64,000 nucleotides of DNA, taken from contig BMUD01000002.1 in the NCBI GenBank assembly GCA_014650015.1, positions 1-64,000 of the forward strand. Reading direction: 5' to 3'. The notes under the pieces were generated by a model that made no database searches, was not told where the DNA came from, and saw nothing but the letters and a program-made list of their open reading frames with translations. Every line of letters starts with the position of its first letter. Within the stretch, counting starts at the first letter, position 1. Made by a program: the position numbers and the translations under genes. The DNA comes from Streptomyces griseoloalbus. GTDB lineage: Bacteria > Actinomycetota > Actinomycetes > Streptomycetales > Streptomycetaceae. Shown piece by piece: positions 52,395 through 63,651 of the stretch.

Positions 52395-53840
52395 GTGACT
52401 GTCAACGAAGACTCGTTCACCAATTGGAAGCACCGCGAGGAGATCGCGGAGTCGATGATCCCGATCATCGGGAAGCTGCACCGCGAGCGGGACGTCACCG
52501 TCCTGCTGCACAGCCGCTCCTTGGTGAACAAGTCGGTGGTCAGCATTCTCAAGACCCACCGCTTCGCCCGGCAGATCGCCGGTGAGGAACTCTCGGTCAC
52601 CGAGACGCTGCCCTTCCTGCGGGCGCTCACCACGCTCGACCTCGGCCCGTCCCAGATCGACATCGGCATGCTCGCCGCGACCCACCGCGCCGACGACCGG
52701 GGCCTGTCGGTCGAGGAGTTCACCGCCGAGGCCGTCGCCGGCGCCACCGGCGCCAACAAGATCGACCGCCGCGAACCGCGCGACGTCGTCCTCTACGGCT
52801 TCGGCCGCATCGGCCGCCTCCTCGCCCGGCTGCTCATCGAGAAGTCGGGCTCCGGCAACGGTTTGAGGCTGCGCGCGATCGTGGTCCGCCAGGGCGGCGA
52901 GCAGGACATCGTCAAGCGGGCCTCGCTGCTGCGCCGCGACTCCGTGCACGGTCAGTTCCAGGGCACGATCACCGTCGACGAGGCGAACAGCACGATCGTC
53001 GCCAACGGCAACACCATCAAGGTCATCTACGCGGGCGACCCGACGGAGATCGACTACACGGCGTACGGCATCAAGAACGCCATCCTGATCGACAACACCG
53101 GCAAGTGGCGTGACCGCGAGGGCCTCTCGCAGCATCTGCGTCCCGGTGTCGACAAGGTGGTGCTGACCGCGCCCGGCAAGGGGGACGTGCCCAACATCGT
53201 GCACGGCGTCAACCACGACACCCTCAAGCCGGACGAGCGGATCCTGTCCTGCGCCTCCTGCACCACCAACGCGATCGTCCCGCCGCTCAAGGCGATGGCG
53301 GACGAGTACGGCGTACTGCGCGGGCACGTGGAGACGGTCCACTCGTTCACCAACGACCAGAACCTGCTGGACAACTACCACAAGTCGGAGCGCCGCGGCC
53401 GGTCGGCGCCGCTCAACATGGTGATCACCGAGACGGGTGCCGCCTCGGCCGTCGCCAAGGCGCTGCCCGACCTCGACGCGACGATCACCGGCAGCTCGAT
53501 CCGTGTCCCCGTGCCGGACGTCTCGATCGCGATCCTCAACCTCCAGCTCGCCCGCGCCACCGACCGCCAGGAGGTCCTCGACCACCTCCGCAACGTGTCG
53601 CTGACCTCGCCGCTGAAGCGCCAGATCGACTTCATCAGCGCCCCCGACGCGGTCTCCAGCGACTTCATCGGCTCGCGCCACGCCTCGATCGTCGACGCCG
53701 GAGCGCTGAAGGTCGAGGGCGACAACGCGATCCTCTACCTCTGGTACGACAACGAGTTCGGCTACTCCTGCCAGGTCGTCCGGGTCGTCCAGTACGTCTC
53801 CGGGGTGGAGTACCCGACGTACCCGGCCCCGGCGGTCTGA
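52395..53840 (+). CDS. gap: Long-form glyceraldehyde-3-phosphate dehydrogenase
   Basis: The 481-aa product has about 130 extra N-terminal residues (FTNWKHREEIAESMIPIIGK and following) before the NAD-binding fold (LYGFGRIGRLLARLL) and the catalytic domain with active-site Cys in SCASCTTNAIVPPLKAM and YDNEFGYSCQVVRVVQYV at the end. Long GAPDHs of this type are a distinct class seen beside the usual 335-residue enzyme in actinobacteria. It probably serves a specialised or gluconeogenic role. The start is GTG 52395. Confidence 0.92.
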   Translation: MTVNEDSFTNWKHREEIAESMIPIIGKLHRERDVTVLLHSRSLVNKSVVSILKTHRFARQIAGEELSVTETLPFLRALTTLDLGPSQIDIGMLAATHRADDRGLSVEEFTAEAVAGATGANKIDRREPRDVVLYGFGRIGRLLARLLIEKSGSGNGLRLRAIVVRQGGEQDIVKRASLLRRDSVHGQFQGTITVDEANSTIVANGNTIKVIYAGDPTEIDYTAYGIKNAILIDNTGKWRDREGLSQHLRPGVDKVVLTAPGKGDVPNIVHGVNHDTLKPDERILSCASCTTNAIVPPLKAMADEYGVLRGHVETVHSFTNDQNLLDNYHKSERRGRSAPLNMVITETGAASAVAKALPDLDATITGSSIRVPVPDVSIAILNLQLARATDRQEVLDHLRNVSLTSPLKRQIDFISAPDAVSSDFIGSRHASIVDAGALKVEGDNAILYLWYDNEFGYSCQVVRVVQYVSGVEYPTYPAPAV

Positions 53841-53866
53841 CCGGGACCGCGCAGGCAGCACCGCGA

Positions 53867-53894
53867 GCGGGGCCGGTGAGTCGTCCGGCCCCGC
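53867..53894. terminator. Terminator behind the GAPDH gene
   Basis: GCGGGGCCGG (53867-53876) and CCGGCCCCGC (53885-53894) form a perfect 10-bp stem with an eight-base loop, 27 bases after the stop codon. Confidence 0.7.
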
Positions 53895-53988
53895 CCAGGT
53901 GTGCCCTGCCGCCCGACGGCAAGGGCCAGATCGGTAACGATCGTCCCGTGCGGGTTGCCGGGGCCCGCGCAGTTCCTAGTCTTCCGGC

Positions 53989-54957
53989 ATGCCCCTCTTC
54001 AGCAGTCGCACCAGCAGACGTCCCCGTATCGCGCCGGCCCTCGACGACGCCGAGCTGGCCCGGGTGCTGGGGCGGTTGAGCAAGCGGGGCGGGAGCGCCA
54101 GGACCGCGGACGTGACGCTCGTCGCCTCCCTGCTGGAGGAGACCGGCGACGACTGGGACCGCCGCAGCCATCGCACGTCGGTGCTGGCGGAGGCGACGGC
54201 CGATGCGGAGATCGCGGCGGCCTGGCTGGGCCGGGACCCGCAGAGCGCGGACGCCCTGGTGTTCCACGCCTGGGTCGAGCTGGCGCGCGGTCTGCGGGAC
54301 GGGCACCTGGCGGATGCCGGGCAGCTGGTCTCCCAGTGCTACCGGGCCGCCGAGCTGAGACCGGACGATCCGCTGCCGTGGGTGGTGCTGCTCGGTGTGG
54401 CGCGGATCGAGCGGTACGGGCAGAACGACGTCAACGCCGTCTGGCGGGAGGCCACCGGACGCGACCGCTGGCACCGTGAGGCGTATCTGCAGATGCTCGC
54501 CTATCTGTCGCCGGAGGAAGGGGGGTCCAGCGCGGCCGTTCTCGACTTCGTCGACGTGGTGCGCACCCGCATCCCGGCCAACGCGCCGTGCGCCGCCGTC
54601 GAGCTGACCGCGGCCGTCCGGCAGTACCAGGGGCTGCTGGCGCAGGGCGGCGTGCGGGCCATGACGGCCGGTCAGCTGTGGGACGGCGGACAGATCGCGG
54701 CGGCGCTGGAGCAGGCCGCGGCGCTGTGGGCTAAGCCGGGCTTCTTCCAGCACGCGGCGGCGCAGGCCGACCTGAACGTGCTGGCGTACGCGCTGTGTGC
54801 GGCGGGGCGTGCCGCCGACGCGCATCCTGTGTTCCAGGCGTTGGAGGGCGTGGTCACGCCCTGGCCGTGGAACGTCGACGGACCCGCGGTCCAGCGGTTC
54901 GAGCAGCACCTGGCCAAGGCGGAACGGGGGCGGCAGGGCGGCATCGGAGGAGCGTGA
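53989..54957 (+). CDS. Conserved hypothetical helical (TPR-like) protein
   Basis: The 322-aa soluble protein is built of amphipathic helices (ALDDAELARVLGRLSKRG, ADAEIAAAWLGRDPQSADAL, DAGQLVSQCYRAAELRPDDP, ALEQAAALWAKPGFFQHAAA) in a pattern like TPR or HEAT arrays. No catalytic motif is seen. It lies between GAPDH and the repeat array and shows normal codon use. Function unknown. Confidence 0.75.
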   Translation: MPLFSSRTSRRPRIAPALDDAELARVLGRLSKRGGSARTADVTLVASLLEETGDDWDRRSHRTSVLAEATADAEIAAAWLGRDPQSADALVFHAWVELARGLRDGHLADAGQLVSQCYRAAELRPDDPLPWVVLLGVARIERYGQNDVNAVWREATGRDRWHREAYLQMLAYLSPEEGGSSAAVLDFVDVVRTRIPANAPCAAVELTAAVRQYQGLLAQGGVRAMTAGQLWDGGQIAAALEQAAALWAKPGFFQHAAAQADLNVLAYALCAAGRAADAHPVFQALEGVVTPWPWNVDGPAVQRFEQHLAKAERGRQGGIGGA

Positions 54958-55058
54958 CGCCGCGTGTGCTTCCGCCCCGTTCGCCGGACCCGCGCCGGTG
55001 CCGTGCCGGACCCTGGTCGGCCCCGGGGCGGACCCAGGGTCGGGTCCGGGTCGGGGCC

Positions 55059-55280
55059 GTCTCAGGTCGGGGCCAGGACGCGACCCGGATCGAGGCCGTC
55101 TCAGGTCGAGGCCAGGACGCGACCCGGATCGAGGCCGTCTCAGGTCGAGGCCAGGACGCGACCCGGATCGAGGCCGTCTCAGGTCGAGGCCAGGACGCGA
55201 CCCGGATCGGGGCCGTGTCGGGGCCGTGTCGGGGCCAGATCGGGGCCGGATCGGGGCCGGATCGGGGCCGGATCGGGGCC
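55059..55280. repeat. 39-bp tandem repeats (x4) followed by 11-bp tandem repeats (x6)
   Basis: Four 39-bp units start with GTCTCAGGTCG at 55059, 55098, 55137 and 55176, nearly identical. From 55215 six 11-bp units of the type RKRTCGGGGCC follow to 55280, then degenerate copies run to about 55320, into the hydroxylase 3' end. The plus strand has regularly spaced GGGG runs, capable of forming G-quadruplexes. The array lies between the hypothetical gene and the 3' end of the pigment hydroxylase. Confidence 0.9.
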
Positions 55281-55305
55281 GTGTCAGGTTCGGATCGGAG
55301 CCGGG

Positions 55306-56958
55306 TCAGGTTCGGGCCAGGACGGTGTCGATCGCCTCTCGCAGGGTCTTCGCCGGGTCCGCCGATGGGCCTTCGGAGCGCCAGGCGACGAAGCCGTCGG
55401 GACGGACCAGCACGGCGCCGGCCGCGGTGATCCCGTGGGCCCGGGCCCAGTCCGCGCCGGCCTCGGGCGTCAGATCCGCGTCGGGGCCGTCGCCGATCCG
55501 GTACGCGTCGAGGGGTACGTCCCGTTGTGCCGCCACGTCGGCCGCCGCCGCGTGCCAGGCACCGTGCTCCGAGCTCAGCAGCACCAGCGACCGCTCATAC
55601 AGGTCGAGCGTGGAGATCCGGGTGCCGGCGCGGTCCAGCCACAGGTGCGGGGCCCGGCTGCCCGGTTCGCCGGTCAGCGCGATCGAGTCGGGCACGACCG
55701 GCGTCGCGGGATCGGCGCCCAGGACCGCGCCGCGCGGATAGCGGTAGCCCAGTGCCACGTTGAGGATGCCGCCCTTCCCGCCGCCGGGGCCGCCGGGCCC
55801 GCCGGCGGGTGTGTATCCGGGGTGGCTGTGCTCCACCGAGCGGGACGAGGCGCGGGCACTGGTCGCCTCCGCGACGGGCCGGCGTTCGGCGTCGTACGAC
55901 CGCAGCAGCGCGGGGCCGGCCCAGCCACCGAGCACGGCGGCCAGCTTCCAGGCGAGGTTGTGGGCGTCCTGGATCCCGGTGTTGGAGCCGAACGCCCCGG
56001 TGGGTGACATCTCGTGGGCCGAGTCACCGGCCAGGAACACCCGGCCCTCGGCGTACCGCTCGGCGACCCGCTCGGCGGCGTGCCAGGCGGCCCGGCCGGT
56101 GATCGTCACGTCGAGGTCGGGCACCCCGACGGCGCGCCGGATGTGGGCCACGCACCGCTCGTCGGTGAACTCCTCCAGGGTTTCGCCGTGTTCGGGGTGC
56201 CAGGGAGCGTGGAACACCCAGTGCTCCCGGTTGTCGACCGGCAGCAGGGCCCCGTCGGCGTCGGGACCGGTGAGGTAGCAGACGATGAACCTCCGGTCGC
56301 CGACGACCTCGGCGAGGTCGCGGGAGGTGAAGGTGACGCTGACGTTGTGGAACAGGTCACCCGGGCCGTTCTGCCCGATGCCGAGCCGCTCGCGGACCGG
56401 GCTGCGCGGACCGTCCGCGGCCACGAGATAGTCCGCCCGTAGGGTGGTGTGCTCGCCCGTCTCACGGCTCTTGACCAGCGCCGTCACCCCGTCGGGGTCC
56501 TGGTCGAACGACATCATCTCGGTGCCGAAGCGCAGGTCCCCGCCGAGTTCCCGGGCACTCCTCAGCAGCACGGGTTCGAGGTCGTTCTGGCTGCACAGGC
56601 ACCAACCGGCGGGGCTGAACCGGGCGAGCCCGCCGCCCGGGTCGATCCGCCGGAACAGCCACTCGCCGGCGTCACCCACCAAGGTCGGCGTCTGCAGGAT
56701 GCCGTGGTTGTCCGCCAGGACCGACGCGGCCTCCTCGATGCGCCGGTCGACCCCGGCCGCCCGGAACAGCTCCATCGTGCGCACGTTGTTTCCGCGACCG
56801 CGCGGGTGGATCGAGGTGCCCGCGTGGCGTTCCACCAGCGTGTGCGGCACCCCGAGCCGCCCCAGGAACAGGGACATGGACAGACCCACCAGGGAGCCGC
56901 CGACGATGAGGACGGGCGTGCGGTGCCCCACCTCGTCGGCCGTGTCCGATCGGTTCAT
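55306..56958 (-). CDS. FAD-dependent polyketide hydroxylase of the spore-pigment cluster (WhiE ORFVIII type)
   Basis: ATG 56958 follows TGGAGG. The 550-aa product shows VLIVGGSLVGLSMSLFLGRLG (the FAD fold, with GGSLVG in place of GAGxxG), HPRGRGNN, AADGPRSPVRERLG, FLAGDSAHEMSPTGAFGSNTG, and a thioredoxin-like C-terminus. It is a group A aromatic hydroxylase that would act late on the pigment polyketide. As in the S. coelicolor whiE locus, it is transcribed away from the PKS genes, from the 232-bp shared promoter region. Confidence 0.92.
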   Translation of the reverse strand: MNRSDTADEVGHRTPVLIVGGSLVGLSMSLFLGRLGVPHTLVERHAGTSIHPRGRGNNVRTMELFRAAGVDRRIEEAASVLADNHGILQTPTLVGDAGEWLFRRIDPGGGLARFSPAGWCLCSQNDLEPVLLRSARELGGDLRFGTEMMSFDQDPDGVTALVKSRETGEHTTLRADYLVAADGPRSPVRERLGIGQNGPGDLFHNVSVTFTSRDLAEVVGDRRFIVCYLTGPDADGALLPVDNREHWVFHAPWHPEHGETLEEFTDERCVAHIRRAVGVPDLDVTITGRAAWHAAERVAERYAEGRVFLAGDSAHEMSPTGAFGSNTGIQDAHNLAWKLAAVLGGWAGPALLRSYDAERRPVAEATSARASSRSVEHSHPGYTPAGGPGGPGGGKGGILNVALGYRYPRGAVLGADPATPVVPDSIALTGEPGSRAPHLWLDRAGTRISTLDLYERSLVLLSSEHGAWHAAAADVAAQRDVPLDAYRIGDGPDADLTPEAGADWARAHGITAAGAVLVRPDGFVAWRSEGPSADPAKTLREAIDTVLART

Positions 56959-57190
56959 TGAAACGCCTCCAGCGTCGCCCTCGACGGGCTGAGGAACGGG
57001 ACGCACATTCCATGCCCGGTGCGGGCCGTGCCGCGTCCCGGCGGCACCCGGATGGCGCGCGGTTCACCCAGGTGCGCCACGTCGCTCGCGCGCACCGTGG
57101 GTCGCGTCAACGATCGACACATGGCGACCCCGGCCCATCGGACACGGAGGTCGTTCCTGATCTTCCGGAAGAAGAGGAGAGGTGCGCCGT

Positions 57191-58315
57191 ATGACCACGT
57201 CGGGACGCATATCGCAGTCGGCTTTCGACGGCTCGAGGCTGCGGGTGATCCTTCTGCTCGACTTGTACGAAGGAGCCCAGGAGCAGTTCCTCGACGCGTA
57301 CGAGCACATGCGCAACAAGGTCGCGTCCGTCCCCGGTCACATCAGTGACCAGCTGTGCCAGTCGATCGAGAACCCCTCGCAGTGGCTCATCACCAGCGAG
57401 TGGGAGAGCGCCCCGCCGTTCCTCGCGTGGGTGAACAGCGAGGAGCACGTCGAGACCGTCCGCCCGATGCACAGCTGTGTCCGGGACACCCGGTCGATGC
57501 GCTACAGCATCCTCCGCGAGACCCGCCCCGGCCGGCCGCTCACCCCCGAGGCCGCTAAGGCCGGCCTGCAGGCGGCGGCCCGTGTGGGCGACGGTGTGGC
57601 GCGCCACGCCCTCACCTTCACCGTCAAGCCGGGCTCCGAGTCCAAGGTCGCGGAGCTCCTGGCCGGCTACAAGTCGCCCAGGGCGCAGGTCGACGACACC
57701 ACGCGGCTGTGCCGCACCTCGCTGTTCATGCACGGCAACCGCGTCGTGCGGGCCGTGGAGGTGGAGGGCGACCTGCTGGCCGCTCTGCGGCATGTCGCAC
57801 GTCAGCCGGAGGTGCGCGCGGTCGAGGAAGCCATCAACCCCTACCTGGAGCAGGACCGGGATCTGACCGACCCCGAGTCCGCGCGGGTGTTCTTCACCCG
57901 GGCCGCGCTCCCGGCCGTGCACCATGTGATGGCCGGGAGCCCGGAACCCGCCGGTCTGCGGCGGCACGCGCTGTACTACCCGGCCGTGGCGGGCCGCGGC
58001 ATGGATCTGGCCCGGTTCCTCGCCCACCAGGACGAGGCCGCGGCGGACGAACCGGACAGCCCGGTGTACGCGAGCACCGTGTTCCAGCGGGACGACATCG
58101 TGGTGCGCCTCGTCGACGTCACCGGCGAACTCGACCGGGACCCGCTCGCCGCCCTCGGCGTCAAGGGCCCGGGGAAGGCGGCGGAACTGGGACGTCTCCT
58201 GGACGGCGCCGCGATCGGCGTCGAGGGCGCCCTGGACTCGGAACGCAACCTCAACCGGCTTCTGGCGCACGCCGACATGCTGCCCATCACCGACCGCAGT
58301 TCGGCGGAGTCCTGA
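57191..58315 (+). CDS. SchA/CurD-domain protein of the spore-pigment cluster (WhiE ORFI type)
   Basis: ATG 57191 follows GAGGAGAGG at eight bases. The 374-aa product has two related halves with SchA/CurD-like features: LRVILLLDLYEGAQEQFLDA and NPSQWLITSEWESAPPFLAW, then ARHALTFTVKPGSESKVAEL and later MDLARFLAHQDEAAADEPD. Members sit at the head of spore-pigment PKS operons. The exact role is unsettled; a link to membrane targeting or tailoring of the pigment has been proposed for the family. First gene of the rightward operon. Confidence 0.88.
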   Translation: MTTSGRISQSAFDGSRLRVILLLDLYEGAQEQFLDAYEHMRNKVASVPGHISDQLCQSIENPSQWLITSEWESAPPFLAWVNSEEHVETVRPMHSCVRDTRSMRYSILRETRPGRPLTPEAAKAGLQAAARVGDGVARHALTFTVKPGSESKVAELLAGYKSPRAQVDDTTRLCRTSLFMHGNRVVRAVEVEGDLLAALRHVARQPEVRAVEEAINPYLEQDRDLTDPESARVFFTRAALPAVHHVMAGSPEPAGLRRHALYYPAVAGRGMDLARFLAHQDEAAADEPDSPVYASTVFQRDDIVVRLVDVTGELDRDPLAALGVKGPGKAAELGRLLDGAAIGVEGALDSERNLNRLLAHADMLPITDRSSAES

Positions 58316-58384
58316 CGCTCGACCGCGGTGACGTCCGCGGCCGTGTCCGCCCGGACGTCACCGGCACACCCGGAGGTATCGATC

Positions 58385-58852
58385 ATGACCAAGCAGCATC
58401 CACGCATCGTGGACCTGAGCGAGACGGAACCCAACCGACGGCGCGGAGGTGACCTCAGGACCCTGCTCACACCGGCCACCGTGGGCTCCACCAGCGGCTT
58501 CATGGGGCTGGCCATCATCCAGCCCGGCGAGCGCATCGGCGAGCACTACCACCCGTACTCCGAGGAGTTCGTGTACGTCGTCAGCGGCGCCCTCGAAGTG
58601 GACCTGGACGGTGAGCCGTTCGGGCTCCGCACCGACCAGGGGCTGATGATCCCCGTCGACATGCGGCACCGCTTCCGCAACGTCGGCGACCGGGAGGCCC
58701 GCATGGTCTTCCACCTCGGCCCGCTCGCCCCGCACCCGAGCCTCGGCCACGTCGACACGGAGGAGACGGAAGGCAACACCGCCGGGCCGCAGTTGACGGT
58801 CGGCGGGCCCGAGCGCGGCCGGACGGCCGAGCCCAGTGAGGCCATAAAATGA
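58385..58852 (+). CDS. Cupin-fold protein of the spore-pigment cluster (WhiE ORFII type)
   Basis: The 155-aa product has the two cupin motifs: [20 protein letters not shown] (His/Glu metal site) and [20 protein letters not shown]. It is expected to act as a cyclase or oxygenase-like helper in pigment formation. ATG 58385 follows CCGGAGG, and its stop overlaps the KS start (ATGA). Confidence 0.9.
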   Translation: MTKQHPRIVDLSETEPNRRRGGDLRTLLTPATVGSTSGFMGLAIIQPGERIGEHYHPYSEEFVYVVSGALEVDLDGEPFGLRTDQGLMIPVDMRHRFRNVGDREARMVFHLGPLAPHPSLGHVDTEETEGNTAGPQLTVGGPERGRTAEPSEAIK

Positions 58853-60113
58853 CCCGGCGAGTGGCCGTCACCGGTATCGGTGTGGTCGCTCCCGGCGGCA
58901 TCGGGGCGACGGCGTTCTGGGATCTCCTCGCAGCCGGCCGCACCGCGACCCGCGGCATCTCCCTGTTCGATCCGGAGGGCCTGCGCTCGCGCATCGCCGC
59001 CGAATGCGACTTCGACCCGTACGAGCACGGCCTGGACGCGGAGCTGTGCCAACACGCGGACCGCTACATCCAGTTCGCCGTGGTCGCGGCCGGTGAGGCC
59101 GTCCGCGACGCCGGACTCGACACGGGGGTCGTGGACCCCTGGCGCACCGCGGTGTCCCTGGGCAGCGCGGTCGGCGGGACCACCCGACTGGAACAGGACT
59201 ACGTGCTGGTCAGCGAGCGTGGCCGGCGCTGGGACGTGGACCACCGGGCGGCGGATCCCCAGCTCCATCTGGCGTTCTCGCCGAGCACCCTCGCCTCGGT
59301 CGTCGCCGAGCGGTTCGACGCCCGGGGCCCGGTGCAGACCGTCTCCACCGGCTGCACCTCCGGACTCGACGCGGTCGGCTACGCCTTCCACACCATCGCC
59401 GAGGGCCGGGCCGACGTCTGCGTCGCGGGGGCGTCGGACTCGCCGATCTCACCGATCACGATGGCCTGCTTCGACGCCATCAAGGCGACGTCGCCCAACA
59501 ACGACGACCCGGAGCACGCCTCCCGGCCCTTCGACGCCCACCGCGACGGCTTCGTGATGGGTGAGGGCGCGGCGGTGCTCGTCCTCGAGGAGTACGAGCA
59601 CGCCCGGGCCCGCGGCGCCGAGGTCCTCTGTGAGATCAGCGGCTACGCCACCTACGGCAACGCCTACCACATGACCGGTCTGACCAGTGAGGGACTGGAG
59701 ATGGCCCGGGCGATCGACACCACGCTCGACCAGGCCCGTATCGACCCCACTGCGATCGACTACGTCAACGCGCACGGTTCCGGCACCCGCCAGAACGACC
59801 GGCACGAGACGGCCGCCGTGAAGCGGTCCCTGGGCGCCCACGCCTACGAGACGCCCATGAGCTCCATCAAGTCCATGGTGGGTCACTCACTGGGCGCGAT
59901 CGGCGCGATCGAGGTGGTCGCCTGCGTCCTCGCGCTGAAGCACCAGGTCGTGCCGCCCACGGCGAACTACGAGACCCCCGACCCGGAATGCGACCTGGAC
60001 TACGTCCCGCGCACCGCCCGCCCGCGGAAGCTGAACAACGTGCTCTCCGTGGGCAGCGGGTTCGGCGGCTTCCAGTCCGCGGTGCTGCTGACCGGGCCGG
60101 GCGGGAGGACACG

Positions 60114-60117
<4 letters not shown>
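58849..60117 (+). CDS. Type II PKS ketosynthase alpha (spore pigment)
   Basis: The 422-aa product is a KS-alpha with active-site Cys169 in [11 protein letters not shown], His residues in [11 protein letters not shown] and [13 protein letters not shown], and the KS start [14 protein letters not shown]. It catalyses chain extension from malonyl-ACP as a heterodimer with the next gene product. ATG 58849 overlaps the cupin stop. Sequence style and gene order place it in the spore-pigment clade. Confidence 0.96.
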
Positions 60118-62130
<2,013 letters not shown>

Positions 62131-62155
62131 GACCCGGTCCAGGAAAGGACAGCCG

Positions 62156-62491
62156 ATGCACCACGCCCTCATCGTCGCCCGCATGGCGCCCGGTTCGGCG
62201 CCGCGGATCGCCGACGTGTTCGCCGCCTCCGACCGGGGTGAACTCCCCCACCTGGTCGGTGTCAGCCGGCGCAGCCTCTTCCAGTTCGGTGACGACCTGT
62301 ACCTGCACCTCATCGAGGCCGAGCAGGACCCTGCGCCCGCCATCGCGAAGGTCGCCGCACACCCCGAGTTCCGCAGCATCAGCGAGCAGCTTCAGGCGTA
62401 CGTCAGCCCGTACGACCCCCTGACGTGGCGCAGCCCCAAGGACGCCATGGCGCAGTGCTTCTACCGCTGGGAGCGCGGCGCCGGTTCCTGA
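62156..62491 (+). CDS. Polyketide cyclase (WhiE ORFVII / TcmI type)
   Basis: ATG 62156 follows GGAAAGGA. The 111-aa product has the TcmI ferredoxin-like fold pattern (HHALIVARMAPGSAPRIADV, ELPHLVGVSRRSLFQFGDDL, YDPLTWRSPKDAMAQCFYRW). It closes later rings of the pigment aglycone. It is the last gene of the rightward operon, before a strong terminator. Confidence 0.94.
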   Translation: MHHALIVARMAPGSAPRIADVFAASDRGELPHLVGVSRRSLFQFGDDLYLHLIEAEQDPAPAIAKVAAHPEFRSISEQLQAYVSPYDPLTWRSPKDAMAQCFYRWERGAGS

Positions 62492-62506
62492 GCCGACGCC
62501 CGGCCG

Positions 62507-62558
62507 AACCCCGAGGCCGCCGGTCCCGCGTCAGTCGCGGGCCGGCGGCCTCGGGGTT
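62507..62558. terminator. Strong bidirectional terminator between cyclase and O-methyltransferase genes
   Basis: AACCCCGAGGCCGCCGG..CCCGCG (62507-62530) pairs with CGCGGG..CCGGCGGCCTCGGGGTT (62536-62558) with one bulged T and a TCAGT loop. This is a stem of 23 bp between two convergent genes, followed by TTT on the plus strand. Confidence 0.85.
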
Positions 62559-62573
62559 TCGTGGTGGGTGCGC

Positions 62574-63602
62574 TCAGCCGGGGACGGTGCACTCGAAGGC
62601 GTGGAGATAGGCGTTGACCGGGCGGATGCCGTCGATGACCAGGCCCGCGTCGGTCAGGCGGTCGATCATGCTCTGCCGGGTGTGCTTGGCGCCTCCGACG
62701 TTGAGGAGCAGCAGCAGGTCCATGGCGGTGGTGAACCGCATCGAGGGGGTGTCGTCGACGAGGTTCTCGATGACCACGACCCGGGCTCCGGGCCGCGCCG
62801 CCCCGCGGACGTTGGCCAGCGCCCGGCGGGTGCTGTCGTCGTCCCACTCCAGGACGTTCTTGATGATGTACACGTCCGCCTGGACCGGGACGTCCTCGCG
62901 GCAGTCCCCGGACACCACCTCGACCCGGCCGGACAGGGAGCCGCCCGCGCGCAGCCGCGGGTCGGCGTTCTCGACGACGCCGGGCAGATCGAGCAGGGTG
63001 CCGCGGAGGTGGGCGTGCTTCTCCAGGAGGCTGGCCAGGACGTGCCCCTGACCGCCCCCGATGTCCACGACCGAGGACGCGTCGCCGAGGTCGAGCAGCA
63101 GGGCCACGTCACGTGCGGACTGCTCGCTGGACGTCGTCATGGCCCGGTTGAACACATGGGCCGACTCCGGGGCCGACTCGTTGAGGTACGTGAAGAACTC
63201 ACGGTCGTACACGTCCTCGAAGACGTTGCGGCCGGAGCGCACCGCCTCGTCGAGCAGTGGCCAGACGTTCCAGGTCCACGGCTCGGTGCACCACAGGGCG
63301 ATGTACCGCAGGCTGTGCGGATCGTCCTCGCGCAGCAGCCGGGACATCTCGGTGTGCTCGAAGGTGCCGTCGGGGTTCTCGGTGAAGACGCCCTGGCAGG
63401 ACAGCGCGCGCAGCAGTCTGCGCAGGGTGTGCGGCTGGCTCTTCACCGCCGCCGCCAGGTCGTCCACGGTCATGGGGTTGTCGTCCAGCGCGTCCGCCAC
63501 GCCCAGGCGGACGGCCGCGCGGACGGCGGCGGCGCACGCCGCCCCGAATACGAGCTCCCTCAGCCGCATGGGCGGCGGCGGAGCCGGATCAACGGTGGTC
63601 AT
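62574..63602 (-). CDS. Polyketide-type O-methyltransferase
   Basis: The 342-aa protein has an N-terminal dimerisation winged helix (AAVRLGVADALDDNPMTVDD, LRRLLRALSCQGVF) and a SAM-binding domain with VVDIGGGQGHVLASLL, LDLPGVVENADPRL, SGDCREDVPVQADVYIIKN and DLLLLLNVGGAKHTRQ, as in the TcmN/DmpM family. It converges on the pigment operon and would methylate a phenolic hydroxyl of the pigment. It is not part of the eight-gene S. coelicolor whiE set as I know it. Confidence 0.88.
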   Translation of the reverse strand: MTTVDPAPPPPMRLRELVFGAACAAAVRAAVRLGVADALDDNPMTVDDLAAAVKSQPHTLRRLLRALSCQGVFTENPDGTFEHTEMSRLLREDDPHSLRYIALWCTEPWTWNVWPLLDEAVRSGRNVFEDVYDREFFTYLNESAPESAHVFNRAMTTSSEQSARDVALLLDLGDASSVVDIGGGQGHVLASLLEKHAHLRGTLLDLPGVVENADPRLRAGGSLSGRVEVVSGDCREDVPVQADVYIIKNVLEWDDDSTRRALANVRGAARPGARVVVIENLVDDTPSMRFTTAMDLLLLLNVGGAKHTRQSMIDRLTDAGLVIDGIRPVNAYLHAFECTVPG

Positions 63603-63651
63603 CCGTTGCCTCGCTTCTGCTGTTGTGCCGTTTGTGGGGGGGGCGAGTCGG

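Noticed and set aside
55059-55280. Possible CRISPR array or coding repeat protein
   Set aside because: Units are head-to-tail without spacers, and the frame through them (GRGQDATRIEAVS repeats) has no start with a ribosome site and no stable continuation.
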